Assembly: GCA_035525375.1 (NCBI GenBank)
Contig: DATLEI010000053.1
Coordinates: 1-28,269, forward strand
DNA from: JALZBN01 sp035525375
GTDB taxonomy: Bacteria; Actinomycetota; Acidimicrobiia; Acidimicrobiales; AC-14
DNA: 28,269 bases
Direction: 5' to 3'
Under the pieces are notes generated by a model. The model saw nothing but the letters and a program-made list of their open reading frames with translations. It had not been told where the DNA came from and searched no databases. Below are positions 1 through 6,905 of this stretch, piece by piece. A program made the position numbers and the translations under genes. How positions within the stretch are numbered: the first letter of the stretch is position 1; every line of letters begins with the position of its first letter.

Positions 1-132
1 CAGGTCAAGGGCATCGACGTGTTGCGGGCCATCCGCAGCTTCGACCCCTGCATGCCCTGCACCACCCACATGGACACCGGCAAGGGCGTCATCGTGCGGG
101 AGGTCAACTCCTGCGGCTGCACGCTGGAGTAG
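1..132 (+). CDS. [NiFe] hydrogenase large subunit, C-terminal fragment
   Basis: Only the last 43 codons are in the window. They contain D-P-C-M-P-C-T-T-H, the C-terminal DPCxxCxxH motif whose two cysteines bind the NiFe(CN)2CO centre, followed by a 20-residue tail ending at TAG 130-132. In this family a maturation protease removes the tail after the histidine once nickel is in place, and the gene at 1864 is a good candidate for that protease. The tail itself carries a C-G-C near its end. Assignment to the high-affinity group 1h type rests on the downstream gene set (NifU-domain, TPR and protease genes), not on this fragment, and needs the missing N-terminal part, notably the L1 motif. Confidence 0.9.
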   Translation, partial: QVKGIDVLRAIRSFDPCMPCTTHMDTGKGVIVREVNSCGCTLE

Positions 133-156
133 TTCGCCGCAGCTAATGGTTCTTGT

Positions 157-187
157 GCGCAGGGGCCCCGTAAGGGGCCTCTTGCGC
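157..187 (+). terminator. Hairpin between hydrogenase large subunit and downstream genes
   Basis: An inner stem GGCCCC/GGGGCC closes a GTAA loop, and an outer GCGCA/TGCGC stem is separated from it by a small internal loop. No T-tract follows. It could be a partial terminator or a processing/stability element that sets large-subunit mRNA above the accessory mRNA. A Shine-Dalgarno GAGG (201-204) for the next gene follows shortly. Confidence 0.45.
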
Positions 188-210
188 GGATAGAGAGACT
201 GAGGTCGTAG

Positions 211-756
211 ATGGCATGTCGCGTACTAGTCGGAGGGATTGGTCTTCCCTGGTTGCGCGATCTTGATTTCGGCACCCAGTTCATTCGCCGGGTCGAGAAG
301 CTCGACTGGGCTGACGACGTCGTTGTCGACGACCTTTCCTACGCCGCCCACCGGGTCCTACATACGCTGCAAGATCTCCGGCCGCAAAAGGTGGTGTTGG
401 TTGGCGCCATGCCCCGCGATGTCGATGCGCCGGGCACTATTCGCCGCTACAAGCTCGACCTGACCCCGCCGGAGATGGACGAGGTGGCCGACCGCTTGGG
501 GGAGGCCGTCACCGGCATTATCGACCTCGACCACACCCTCGCCGTAGTCCGCTACTGGAATGGGTTTCCCCCCGATACCGTTGTGATTGAGATAGAGCCG
601 AGTGATCGTGCGTTCGGCCTTGGCTTCTCACCGGAGATCGAGGCCCAGGTTGACACGATCCTGGCCATGGTTCAGGAGGAAGTCGCTCCGGTAGAAGTGC
701 AGATTGAGAGCGGGGAGACAACCGACATCGAGGCTGATACGGAGGCTAGGACATGA
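211..756 (+). CDS. Divergent hydrogenase maturation protease-like protein, probably non-catalytic
   Basis: This 181-residue protein follows the HybD/HycI protease fold from end to end. Its N terminus (V-L-V-G-G-I-G-L-P-W-L-R-D-L-D-F-G) aligns with the family's GxGNxLxxDxGxG stretch, A-P-G-T-I matches the middle strand, and F-P-P-D-T-V-V-I-E-I-E-P followed by G-L-G-F-S-P-E-I matches the C-terminal strand and helix. The signature Asn is Leu12, the residue aligned with the first metal ligand (Glu16 of HybD) is Leu18, and the position of the second acidic ligand holds Gly. A histidine remains in the third ligand region (D-L-D-H-T-L). The acidic tail of about 25 residues is extra. GAGG at 201-204 fits ATG 211. 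The gene overlaps the next by ATGA. It may bind the large-subunit precursor as a chaperone; that role is inferred. Confidence 0.72.
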   Translation: MACRVLVGGIGLPWLRDLDFGTQFIRRVEKLDWADDVVVDDLSYAAHRVLHTLQDLRPQKVVLVGAMPRDVDAPGTIRRYKLDLTPPEMDEVADRLGEAVTGIIDLDHTLAVVRYWNGFPPDTVVIEIEPSDRAFGLGFSPEIEAQVDTILAMVQEEVAPVEVQIESGETTDIEADTEART

Positions 757-1340
757 GCGAGGACGAACTTCCTTACAACGAAATCATGGCTCACGTCGGC
801 GAACTGGTCGACGAGATCATGGCCTACCCGGACCCAACCGTCGGACGCCAAGTCGAGGAACTCCTCGACTGGGTGGACGTCTTTCATCGAGAGGGCCTCG
901 GACGCTTGATCGACATGGTCCGCCAGTGGCGGGGTGAGCTGTTCCTCGAGGACGCGGCGCGCGACTTCGTCATCGGCACCTTCCTGGAGACCTACGACCT
1001 CGGTGAAGGTCGCCCGGTCGATTCCGCCGCCGAGGAGGCGGTTGCGGCCGCCCTCGAAGAGGTACGACCGTTCGTTGAGTCCCACGGCGGAACGATCGTG
1101 GTCGACAGCATCGTCGACGGCATCGTGACCGTGCAGATGCTCGGCTCGTGCGACGGTTGCCCCAGTTCCACCGCCACGTTGACCGGGGGCGTTGAAACCG
1201 CTCTACGAGAACACTGGCCCAACTTCCGCAAGCTCGAAGTGGTCGACCCCGTCGCCGAGGAGGCCGAGGCGACCAACGGAGCGGCAACGCCCGAGGCTCA
1301 GCCGGTGCTACTACAGATTCGCGGGCACGAAGGAGCGTGA
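753..1340 (+). CDS. NifU C-terminal-domain Fe-S scaffold-like protein
   Basis: The protein has 195 residues. Residues 94-165 form a NifU C-terminal domain: V-R-P-F-V-E-S-H-G-G, then G-S-C-D-G-C-P-S-S with the CxxC pair Cys133/Cys136 that holds an Fe-S cluster in this family. An N-terminal helical region of about 90 residues, rich in acidic and aromatic residues, is not part of NifU and I do not recognise it. A low-complexity tail of about 30 residues follows the domain. Position in the hydrogenase operon suggests Fe-S delivery to the hydrogenase small subunit or to its electron acceptor. It starts at ATG 753 inside the preceding stop (ATGA overlap), so translation is likely coupled. Confidence 0.82.
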   Translation: MSEDELPYNEIMAHVGELVDEIMAYPDPTVGRQVEELLDWVDVFHREGLGRLIDMVRQWRGELFLEDAARDFVIGTFLETYDLGEGRPVDSAAEEAVAAALEEVRPFVESHGGTIVVDSIVDGIVTVQMLGSCDGCPSSTATLTGGVETALREHWPNFRKLEVVDPVAEEAEATNGAATPEAQPVLLQIRGHEGA

Positions 1341-1867
1341 CGGCAGCGGCCCCAGGCAACCTCAGTGCCGAAGAACTCGCCTACAAGTCGCGTGCGCTGG
1401 CGCAAACCCACCCGCTGACGGCGCTAGCCAAGAACTACCTCGACGCGGCCATCGCCGAACAGCGCACGTCGCAGCCGGTGCCGGAGATTGGCATCTGGGC
1501 CGGCGGTGCGTTGCTGAACGGCTACTGCCTGCGCAGGGTGGAGGAGGAGGATGTCGGCGTCCACCTCGAAGCCACTGACGAGAAGGACGCACCCGGCATC
1601 GACGTCCTAGATGACGAGGCGACTCGGATTGCCGGAGATCTCCGGTCCGACGGTTCTGAGGGCCACACCCTCGCCGACGAGGACACGATTCTCGACGCTC
1701 TAGATCGCCTCATTGCCTCCGACGTCAGCAGGCGGCTCGACCACTGGAAGGACTCCGTGGACAAGAAGGCGTGGGCGGAACTCGAGGAGTATCTGACGTG
1801 GTGGGTCGTGAAGGGCTACGCGCTGCGCGTCGCTGAGGCCTCGACTGGAGCCCTCACTCCGGGATGA
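1337..1867 (+). CDS. Hydrogenase-operon protein of unknown function
   Basis: This is a soluble, acidic 176-residue protein without a signal peptide or membrane segment. I recognise no domain. The N-terminal half is helical (L-A-Y-K-S-R-A-L-A-Q-T-H) and leads into G-I-W-A-G-G-A-L-L-N-G-Y. The C-terminal half has W-A-E-L-E-E-Y-L-T-W-W-V-V-K-G-Y-A-L-R-V, which looks like an amphipathic helix with a tryptophan pair. The start is GTG 1337, overlapping the previous stop as GTGA. AAGGAG (1330-1335) is only one base upstream, too close for usual initiation, so re-initiation after the upstream gene is likely. Being locked between NifU-like and protease genes implies a role in hydrogenase assembly. Confidence 0.7.
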   Translation: MTAAAPGNLSAEELAYKSRALAQTHPLTALAKNYLDAAIAEQRTSQPVPEIGIWAGGALLNGYCLRRVEEEDVGVHLEATDEKDAPGIDVLDDEATRIAGDLRSDGSEGHTLADEDTILDALDRLIASDVSRRLDHWKDSVDKKAWAELEEYLTWWVVKGYALRVAEASTGALTPG

Positions 1868-2358
1868 GAATCTTGGTGGCTGGGGTCGGCAACACGCTGC
1901 GGGCGGATGACGGTTTTGGGCCTGAGGTTGCTCATCGTCTGGAAGCCATGACGCTTCCTGATGGGGTTCATGTCGTTGAGACGGGAATTGGCGGAATTGC
2001 GCTTGTGCAGGAGCTGCAGGAAGGGTGGGATGCTCTGATCGTTGTGGACACCGTCGACTTTGATCGCACACCCGGCAATGTGATGCTCATTGATCCCGAG
2101 GTCATCGACGTGAACGCCTTATCGGTGAGCGAGCGCCACGACTTGCTGGCCGACATGCACCTCGCCAATCCCGAGCGCGTGCTGATGCTGGCCAAGGCGC
2201 TCGGTGTATTGCCTCCCCATGTCCTGATGGTCGGTTGTCAACCAGTCGACCCTCACGGCGTCGGCGAGACTCTGTCGCCGCCTGTAGCGGCCGCGGTCGA
2301 TGTGGCGATACGAGAGATCCTTCGCCACGTTGATGAGCTTTTGGCGGTGACATCGTGA
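1864..2358 (+). CDS. Hydrogenase maturation endopeptidase
   Basis: This 164-residue protein has the full family signature: G-V-G-N-T-L-R-A-D-D-G-F-G at residues 7-19, V-D-T-V-D at 61-65 and D-M-H-L-A-N at 97-102. Asp16, Asp62 and His99 match the three nickel ligands of HybD (Glu16, Asp62, His93). Such proteases recognise nickel in the finished active site and cut the C-terminal tail of the large subunit just after the DPCxxCxxH histidine. The large subunit at the start of the window has such a tail and is the likely substrate. The gene overlaps its upstream neighbour by ATGA and its downstream neighbour by GTGA. Length is typical for the family. Confidence 0.92.
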   Translation: MRILVAGVGNTLRADDGFGPEVAHRLEAMTLPDGVHVVETGIGGIALVQELQEGWDALIVVDTVDFDRTPGNVMLIDPEVIDVNALSVSERHDLLADMHLANPERVLMLAKALGVLPPHVLMVGCQPVDPHGVGETLSPPVAAAVDVAIREILRHVDELLAVTS

Positions 2359-3716
2359 GTACTCAGTCGAGCGCGAGTACTTCTGATCCGATTGCGGCGC
2401 GTCAGGCGGCAATCGCGTCCCTCGAGGAACAACTAGGAAAGACTCCTCGGGCGTCCAGGCCCTACGAACACGCGGCCTTGGCCTATCGCCTCGGACTCGC
2501 CTACTCGGAATCACCGGTCGGGCCGCCTGCCGACGGGCTCCGCAAGGCACTCGCTTGCTACGACGTGGCCGCGGGCATTTTCAGCCCGGAGATGGACCCT
2601 GTCGAACACGCCCGAGTCCTCAACGCCGCAGGCGCCGCCCACCGCGGGTTGGGCGACAGGCGCCGAGCTGCGAAGTTGTTCGAGCAGGCGGTCTCGCTGT
2701 TCGAGGGTCATGACCGTGACGGCGAGCACGCTGCGGCACTCAACAACCTCGGATTGACGCGTACCGAGCTCGGCGAAGCCAAGGACGCGATCGTGGCGTT
2801 CGACTTGGCGATCGACCTCTTCGACCCCTCCACACCCGAGGGTGCGCGGGGGCGGATCGCCGCGCTCGACAACCGCGGCCGGGCTCATTCCGCGCTCGGC
2901 ACCGAGGAAGGTCTTGAGGCGGCGCTCGCCGACTTCGAGGAAGCCCGCAACGACATCGACCCAGAGGAAGCCCCGTACCATCACGGTTTGGTCGCCCACA
3001 GCATGGGCGTCACCTTCAGTGCTCTCGCGGCCCTTCGCCCACCAGGCGAAGAGGAGCGCACTCGCTTCCTCCAGGAAGCGACTCGATCCTTTGGTGAGTC
3101 GCTCGAGGTGTTCACCCGCTCGTCGTTCCCGTTCCAGCACGCGTTGGCGAAGTACAACCTGGGCCTGGCTTGGTTTGCAATGGGCGGACTCACCAACCTC
3201 CGCCGAGCCCTCGCCTGCTTCGAGGACTCGGTCGGCATTTTCGATACGCGAGTCCATGCCGACGCCTGGCGCCAGGCGTACGCCAGCCTCGAACGAGTTG
3301 AGAAGGAACTGGCACCGTTGGCCCCTGGCCTTACTCGCGCCGAGCACTTTGCTGCATTGGTGGCCGACGTCCCTCGCGACGAGCGTGAGGCACTCGTCAC
3401 GTCCCGAGTCCTTCGCCTCCTGGCCCAGCCGGATGCGCGCCGGCCGATGACCGAGCTGTCACTCGCCATTGCACAGCTCGGCGAGGAGGCGGCCCAGGTG
3501 ATCGAGGCCCAACTCGATACGATCATGCAGATCACGATCGAGTCCCAGGAGATCTGCCTCCAAGCGATCTTCGACGCCCACTCGCAGCTGTCCGGCGACC
3601 TTCGTCAGGCGGCCGATCGTGCCCTCGACAAGGCGATTGCTGAGGCGCTCGGCGGTCCCCAACGGCTCTTTGTCCGTGACTTCCTCTACGACCGTGGCTG
3701 GGAGCGCCCGGAGTGA
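2355..3716 (+). CDS. TPR-repeat protein of the hydrogenase operon
   Basis: The protein has 453 residues. From about residue 35 to 325 it consists of roughly six tetratricopeptide repeats, for example A-A-L-N-N-L-G-L-T-R-T-E-L-G-E and A-L-A-K-Y-N-L-G-L-A-W-F-A-M-G. The last 130 residues are helical and lack TPRs, and I do not recognise that part. There is no signal peptide or membrane segment, so it is probably a cytoplasmic scaffold that binds hydrogenase subunits or maturation factors; that is inference. It begins at GTG 2355, which overlaps the protease stop. The downstream gene is separated by a 70-bp gap with two hairpins. Confidence 0.85.
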   Translation: MSTQSSASTSDPIAARQAAIASLEEQLGKTPRASRPYEHAALAYRLGLAYSESPVGPPADGLRKALACYDVAAGIFSPEMDPVEHARVLNAAGAAHRGLGDRRRAAKLFEQAVSLFEGHDRDGEHAAALNNLGLTRTELGEAKDAIVAFDLAIDLFDPSTPEGARGRIAALDNRGRAHSALGTEEGLEAALADFEEARNDIDPEEAPYHHGLVAHSMGVTFSALAALRPPGEEERTRFLQEATRSFGESLEVFTRSSFPFQHALAKYNLGLAWFAMGGLTNLRRALACFEDSVGIFDTRVHADAWRQAYASLERVEKELAPLAPGLTRAEHFAALVADVPRDEREALVTSRVLRLLAQPDARRPMTELSLAIAQLGEEAAQVIEAQLDTIMQITIESQEICLQAIFDAHSQLSGDLRQAADRALDKAIAEALGGPQRLFVRDFLYDRGWERPE

Positions 3717-3748
3717 GCGAGCTTGCGAGCGAACCAACAAGCACAGCA

Positions 3749-3779
3749 CCCCGGTCACCGGGGCGGGCGCCGAAGGCGC
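3749..3779 (+). other. Two consecutive short hairpins inside the accessory operon
   Basis: CCCCGG-TCA-CCGGGG (3749-3763) is followed at once by GCGCC-GAA-GGCGC (3767-3779), which ends 7 bases before ATG 3787. Neither has a T-tract. They could limit translation of the next gene or slow decay of the upstream mRNA. The stretch just before (TGA followed by GCGAGC-TT-GCGAGC) resembles the sequence after the next gene's stop near 4213. Confidence 0.4.
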
Positions 3780-3786
3780 TGGCCCG

Positions 3787-4215
3787 ATGACTCAGGCGCC
3801 TACGGAGACGGCCCGCGCGTTCGTCGACGCGGTGATCTGGGGCGAGCACCGCCGGGTTTGGGAACTCTTTGGGTTGGAGGCGCGGACGACGGTCCTCAAC
3901 GTTGCTCGCAAGCGCGGGATGGATGAAGCGTTGCTGGCTCGCCTGCGGGACGGCATGGCTTCAGATTCCGAGCGGGACGGCTTTCTGTCCGACCTGATCA
4001 ACGGGCTGCGCGCCGACTTGGCCGGCAACGACCTCGATGCCCTCGAATACGAACTCGATCCCGAGCCACCGGAACCCGGACGAGCCCGGGTCGTCCTGAA
4101 CGCGCCGCTGCCGCCGACGCTGGGCGGAAGTCTTCCGGTGGCATCCGTTGAGTTGTCGAGCGACGATGGCGAGTGGCGGGTCGAGCGACTTGTGCCTCGA
4201 ACGACCCTTCCGTGA
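3787..4215 (+). CDS. Small protein of unknown function in the hydrogenase operon
   Basis: This is a soluble protein of 142 residues. ATG 3787 is the first ATG clear of the upstream gene; an upstream in-frame GTG at 3619 would lie deep inside it. An N-terminal helix (A-R-A-F-V-D-A-V-I-W-G-E-H-R-R-V-W-E-L-F) is followed by a helical middle, and the C-terminal strands (V-A-S-V-E-L-S-S-D-D-G-E-W-R-V-E-R-L-V) resemble the general plan of small NTF2/SnoaL-like folds. That resemblance is weak and gives no function. No clear Shine-Dalgarno is seen. Same-strand placement between the TPR gene and the BirA-like gene suggests co-expression. Confidence 0.65.
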   Translation: MTQAPTETARAFVDAVIWGEHRRVWELFGLEARTTVLNVARKRGMDEALLARLRDGMASDSERDGFLSDLINGLRADLAGNDLDALEYELDPEPPEPGRARVVLNAPLPPTLGGSLPVASVELSSDDGEWRVERLVPRTTLP

Positions 4216-4239
4216 GCGCTAGCGAGCAGAGGAGCTCCA

Positions 4240-5001
4240 TTGACTGACGGCCCGGCGATGCCCGAGGAACGCGTGGGGCCCGAAACAATTGAGCGGTTCG
4301 GCCGACCCACGCGTCATTTCCCCGTGGCGGTGTCTGCGGAAGCCATGGCCCTGGCATGGGCAAACCAGGAAAACGGTCCCGCGGGTGCAACAGTCGTCGT
4401 TGACCACGAGATCGGCCCCCGGGGCCTGCATGGGCGCCTCTGGGAGGTGCCTTTGACGCAGACCTTGGCGCTCTCTGTGGTTGTCCGGCCATCTTTGACC
4501 GTGGAGGAAGGTAACGTCTCGTGGCTGTTGGCGGCCCTTGCGTCAGTGGAGGGGGCCGAGGCGGTCAGTGGCCTCGCGCTTGCTACCTGGTGGCCCGATC
4601 TCATCGTCGACGCTTCCGCGCCGACCGAACAGGTGGCTGCGGTGCGGGCGGAGGTGCAGTTGGGGCCCGGAAAGGTCAGGAGCGCAGTCATAACGATGCG
4701 ATTCGACCTGCAGCGTCTCGGGCTCGAGAATGATCGAAAAGACGATCTCCTGGAAGCTGTCGTGCTCGCTGTCGACCGAGCGTCAGAGCGCCTTGATGAA
4801 GGTGCCTCGGCTTTAGCGGCAGCCTACGAGGGCAGGTGCGCGCTCATCGGCAAGAGGATCAAGATGCGGTTACTACCGAAAGGCGAAACGCGAGGTACCG
4901 CTGCTCGTATCGACCGTTCGGCGCGTCTCGAACTTGAGTCGCCGAGTGGGATGGTCGAGAAGATCGGCGTCGACCAGGTCGCCGCCTTCGAACAGGTTTA
5001 G
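4240..5001 (+). CDS. Biotin-protein-ligase (BirA)-fold protein lacking catalytic motifs
   Basis: This 253-residue protein reads as a degenerate biotin protein ligase. Residues 48-68 occupy the place of the biotin-binding GRGRxGR loop but read G-P-R-G-L-H-G-R-L-W. Residues 116-120, T-W-W-P-D, replace the KWPND catalytic motif, so the essential lysine is gone. Residues 165-196 match the BirA helix pair (R-K-D-D-L-L-E-A-V, then the R-L-D-E-G-A-S-A-L type), and 198-250 match the C-terminal SH3-like barrel ending G-V-D-Q-V-A-A-F. Biotinoyl-AMP synthesis is unlikely. TTG 4240 is preferred because AGAGGAG (4228-4234) lies 5 bases upstream; in-frame ATG 4258 is too far from it. Its operon position suggests an assembly or recognition role for the hydrogenase. 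Confidence 0.68.
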   Translation: MTDGPAMPEERVGPETIERFGRPTRHFPVAVSAEAMALAWANQENGPAGATVVVDHEIGPRGLHGRLWEVPLTQTLALSVVVRPSLTVEEGNVSWLLAALASVEGAEAVSGLALATWWPDLIVDASAPTEQVAAVRAEVQLGPGKVRSAVITMRFDLQRLGLENDRKDDLLEAVVLAVDRASERLDEGASALAAAYEGRCALIGKRIKMRLLPKGETRGTAARIDRSARLELESPSGMVEKIGVDQVAAFEQV

Positions 5002-5003
5002 GG

Positions 5004-5195
5004 CTAGCGGGTGCCGGGGGCCTTACCCCTGGGACCGCCGTTGAATCCGACGTCCTGCCGAGCGACGTCGTCGAGGGCCTTGTCAAGCGCCGACGAGTAG
5101 TTGGGTGGGACGACCGGTGTCGGGTCGTGGATCACGCCCGGAACCATGTGGATCTCGTCTTCGTGGCTGTAGAGCCGGTAATCACGCACGCTCAT
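5004..5195 (-). CDS. Small 63-residue protein of unknown function
   Basis: A minus-strand reading frame starts at ATG 5195 behind a strong AAGGAGA Shine-Dalgarno and ends 3 bp from the convergent BirA-like gene. The protein starts M-S-V-R-D-Y-R-L-Y-S-H-E-D-E-I-H-M-V-P and ends G-F-N-G-G-P-R-G-K-A-P-G-T-R. It is hydrophilic, has no cysteine and two histidines near acidic residues, and ends in a basic Gly/Pro tail. It is divergent from the CooC-like gene across 126 bp that can hold both promoters. I know no family for it. The ribosome site is the main support for coding. Confidence 0.6.
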   Translation of the reverse strand: MSVRDYRLYSHEDEIHMVPGVIHDPTPVVPPNYSSALDKALDDVARQDVGFNGGPRGKAPGTR

Positions 5196-5219
5196 CGAAA
5201 CTCTCCTTCGGTGCCGATA

Positions 5220-5234
5220 CAAGGATTCACCTTG
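5220..5234. promoter_or_regulatory. Inverted repeat in the divergent intergenic region
   Basis: CAAGG-ATTCA-CCTTG is a perfect 5-bp inverted repeat with a 5-base centre, placed 25 bp upstream of the small minus-strand gene and about 90 bp upstream of the cooC-like gene. It could be an operator for either. Promoter elements on each strand are too weak to assign. Confidence 0.3.
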
Positions 5235-5321
5235 TAGTTTGGGCGACAGAACCGCGAAGAGCAAGTACGCATTGAGCGTTGCGTATGGGAAGATACAACG
5301 AACCCCCGAGAGGAGACCCCG

Positions 5322-6086
5322 ATGAAGCTCGGAATCGTTGGCAAGGGTGGCGTGGGCAAGACGACGATCTCGTCGATGATCGCCCAGATCTATGCCGGGC
5401 GAGGCGATCGTGTACTGGCTATCGACACCGATTCCAACCCGAATCTGGCTCTGAGCTTTGGCCTCGACGCGGCCCAGGCTGACGAGGTACCGCTGCTTCC
5501 TCGGTCGGTGGTGGTCGGTTCTGGCGACGGTGCGCTGACGCCCGCAGAACTCGTCAAGGAGTACGGCCACCGCACCGATTCCGGGGTCATGTTGCTCCAC
5601 GCGATGCGCGTAACCCAGGCCGGGGCGGGCTGCACGTGCGGGAGCCATGCATCGGTGCGGAGCATCCTCGGCGCAGCCATCGAGGAAGAGGCTGACGTCA
5701 CCTTGGTCGACATGGAGGCGGGCCTTGAGCACCTGAGCCGCTCGGGTGGCACGTTGGCCTACGCCGACGTCCTCCTTGTGATCATGGAGCCGAGCCGCAA
5801 GTCGATCCTCACCGCCGGGCGGACGATCCAGTTGGCCGAAGAACTCGGTCTGCATCGCGTCTACGGCGTGGGAAACAAGGCCAATCTGCCGGAGGATGCT
5901 GAGTTCTTCGAGACGGTGTGCGCCGAATACGGCGTACCGCTCGCCGGCATCGTTCCCAAGAATGCCGACGTGTTCGAATCGGACCGAGCCGGCACCATCC
6001 TGACTCCCGGACATCCGAAGCAGGTCTGGGACGCGGTCGGCCAGATCGTTGCGTTCGTTGACGACGCTCTCGTAGCGACGGGCTGA
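5322..6086 (+). CDS. CooC-type nickel-insertion ATPase
   Basis: This 254-residue MinD/ParA-family ATPase has a deviant Walker A G-K-G-G-V-G-K-T-T (residues 7-15), D-T-D-S-N-P-N (35-41) and V-D-M-E-A-G-L-E-H-L (129-138), the last being characteristic of CooC. The CxC pair Cys104/Cys106 in G-C-T-C-G matches the motif through which CooC dimers bind nickel. CooC proteins load nickel into carbon monoxide dehydrogenase, but no such enzyme is present here, so delivery to the adjacent NiFe hydrogenase is an attractive inference. GAGAGGAG (5308-5315) lies 6 bases before ATG 5322. A hairpin at 6091 follows the stop. Confidence 0.85.
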   Translation: MKLGIVGKGGVGKTTISSMIAQIYAGRGDRVLAIDTDSNPNLALSFGLDAAQADEVPLLPRSVVVGSGDGALTPAELVKEYGHRTDSGVMLLHAMRVTQAGAGCTCGSHASVRSILGAAIEEEADVTLVDMEAGLEHLSRSGGTLAYADVLLVIMEPSRKSILTAGRTIQLAEELGLHRVYGVGNKANLPEDAEFFETVCAEYGVPLAGIVPKNADVFESDRAGTILTPGHPKQVWDAVGQIVAFVDDALVATG

Positions 6087-6090
6087 GTTC

Positions 6091-6108
6091 GACCGGCGCG
6101 TGCCGGTC
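6091..6108 (+). terminator. Terminator-like hairpin after the CooC-like gene
   Basis: GACCGGC-GCGT-GCCGGTC is a perfect 7-bp stem with a 4-base loop, 4 bases after the stop codon. There is no T-tract. It probably marks the end of the hydrogenase accessory transcript, since a new promoter follows at 6153. Confidence 0.55.
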
Positions 6109-6152
6109 TCGAGTGTCGCTGGCCTACTGGCTAGGGCCGCCCAACAAGGGAC

Positions 6153-6181
6153 TTTCCATCTATAGGTTCGTGACATACAAT
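6153..6181 (+). promoter_or_regulatory. Sigma-70-type promoter for the first membrane-protein cluster
   Basis: TTTCCA (6153-6158) and TACAAT (6176-6181) are separated by 17 bases. Transcription would begin near 6188, after the in-frame ATG at 6180, which supports GTG 6225 as the start of the first gene. Confidence 0.5.
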
Positions 6182-6224
6182 GGCCTTCGCGCCGGTGCAG
6201 CACCGGCTCGGCAAGGAGGTGGTT

Positions 6225-6473
6225 GTGGTCCTGTGGTGGATCGGCATCGTGCTTCTCGTTCTAGTTGTCGCGCCGACGGTCATTTTCCTACTCAACCGGT
6301 TGACCCGGCCTGCGTACGAGATTCGAGCGTACGCCGACGACATCCTCGAGCACGGCGTGGGAATCACGGCTGAACTTGATGCCGTGCCCAAGTTGGTTCG
6401 AACCAAAGAGCTCACCGGAGCGGCTCGCCGGGATGCAGGGCGTTACGTAGCCGCGCTAAAGCGGCTTCTGTGA
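6225..6473 (+). CDS. Small single-span membrane protein (cluster 1, type A)
   Basis: This 82-residue protein starts at GTG 6225, 4-5 bases after a strong AAGGAGG (6213-6219); ATG 6180 in the same frame overlaps the -10 box and is rejected. Residues 2-24 are one hydrophobic helix (L-W-W-I-G-I-V-L-L-V-L-V-V-A-P). The rest is a helical soluble part containing Y-E-I-R-A-Y-A-D-D-I-L-E-H and ending in basic residues. It resembles the 85-residue protein at 10320 in size, layout and a shared I-x-A/alternating Ala-Asp stretch, so the two are probably paralogues. I recognise no family. Confidence 0.72.
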   Translation: MVLWWIGIVLLVLVVAPTVIFLLNRLTRPAYEIRAYADDILEHGVGITAELDAVPKLVRTKELTGAARRDAGRYVAALKRLL

Positions 6474-6570
6474 TCGCCGTGACCCTGCACAGCAGATCAG
6501 TCAACAGCGAATCAGTCAATACAGTGCAACACGACCATGAGGAGAATCGAGGGGACATGGAGGCAGTCAA

Positions 6571-6882
6571 GTGATCGCGTCAGTAGACCTTGGGGCTGCG
6601 ACGATTGCAACGTTCGTCGGGGTCGCCCTGATCGTTGCAGTGCTGGCCCTGTATCTGATCAACATTTGCGTGATCCTGCGCCACGTGAGCTTCACTGTTG
6701 GCACAGTGCTCATCGGGGTGCGCGCCATCGCGCAGCAAACCCAGCCGATCGGCCCAGTGGTCAAGGGTCTCGTGAGCGACATCCAGGGCATCCAGGATGA
6801 TCTCGCAGCTCTGCTTCCCGACTCGCAGCCGCCCCCCAGGGGCCTGCACAGGGGTCGGGCCGCGGCAGGCCTTCACCGCTAG
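6571..6882 (+). CDS. Small single-span membrane protein (cluster 1, type B)
   Basis: This 103-residue protein starts at GTG 6571, 7 bases after GGAGG (6559-6563). A hydrophobic helix spans residues 8-35, then comes F-T-V-G-T-V-L-I-G-V-R-A-I-A-Q-Q-T-Q-P-I-G-P-V-V, closely echoed in the protein at 10861 (F-G-V-R-A-V-E-T-Q plus I-G-P-A-V). The C terminus is a proline- and arginine-rich tail absent from that relative. The upstream 97-bp gap contains ATCAGTCAA twice at 15-bp spacing (6496 and 6511), possibly a regulator site. No known function. Confidence 0.68.
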   Translation: MIASVDLGAATIATFVGVALIVAVLALYLINICVILRHVSFTVGTVLIGVRAIAQQTQPIGPVVKGLVSDIQGIQDDLAALLPDSQPPPRGLHRGRAAAGLHR

Positions 6883-6905
6883 TCCAGTTGCTTTCGGCTC
6901 CTTTA

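Noticed and set aside
5196..6203. N-terminal extension of the small minus-strand gene across cooC
   Set aside because: The long frame is antisense to cooC. A strong Shine-Dalgarno directly before ATG 5195 marks the likely true start.
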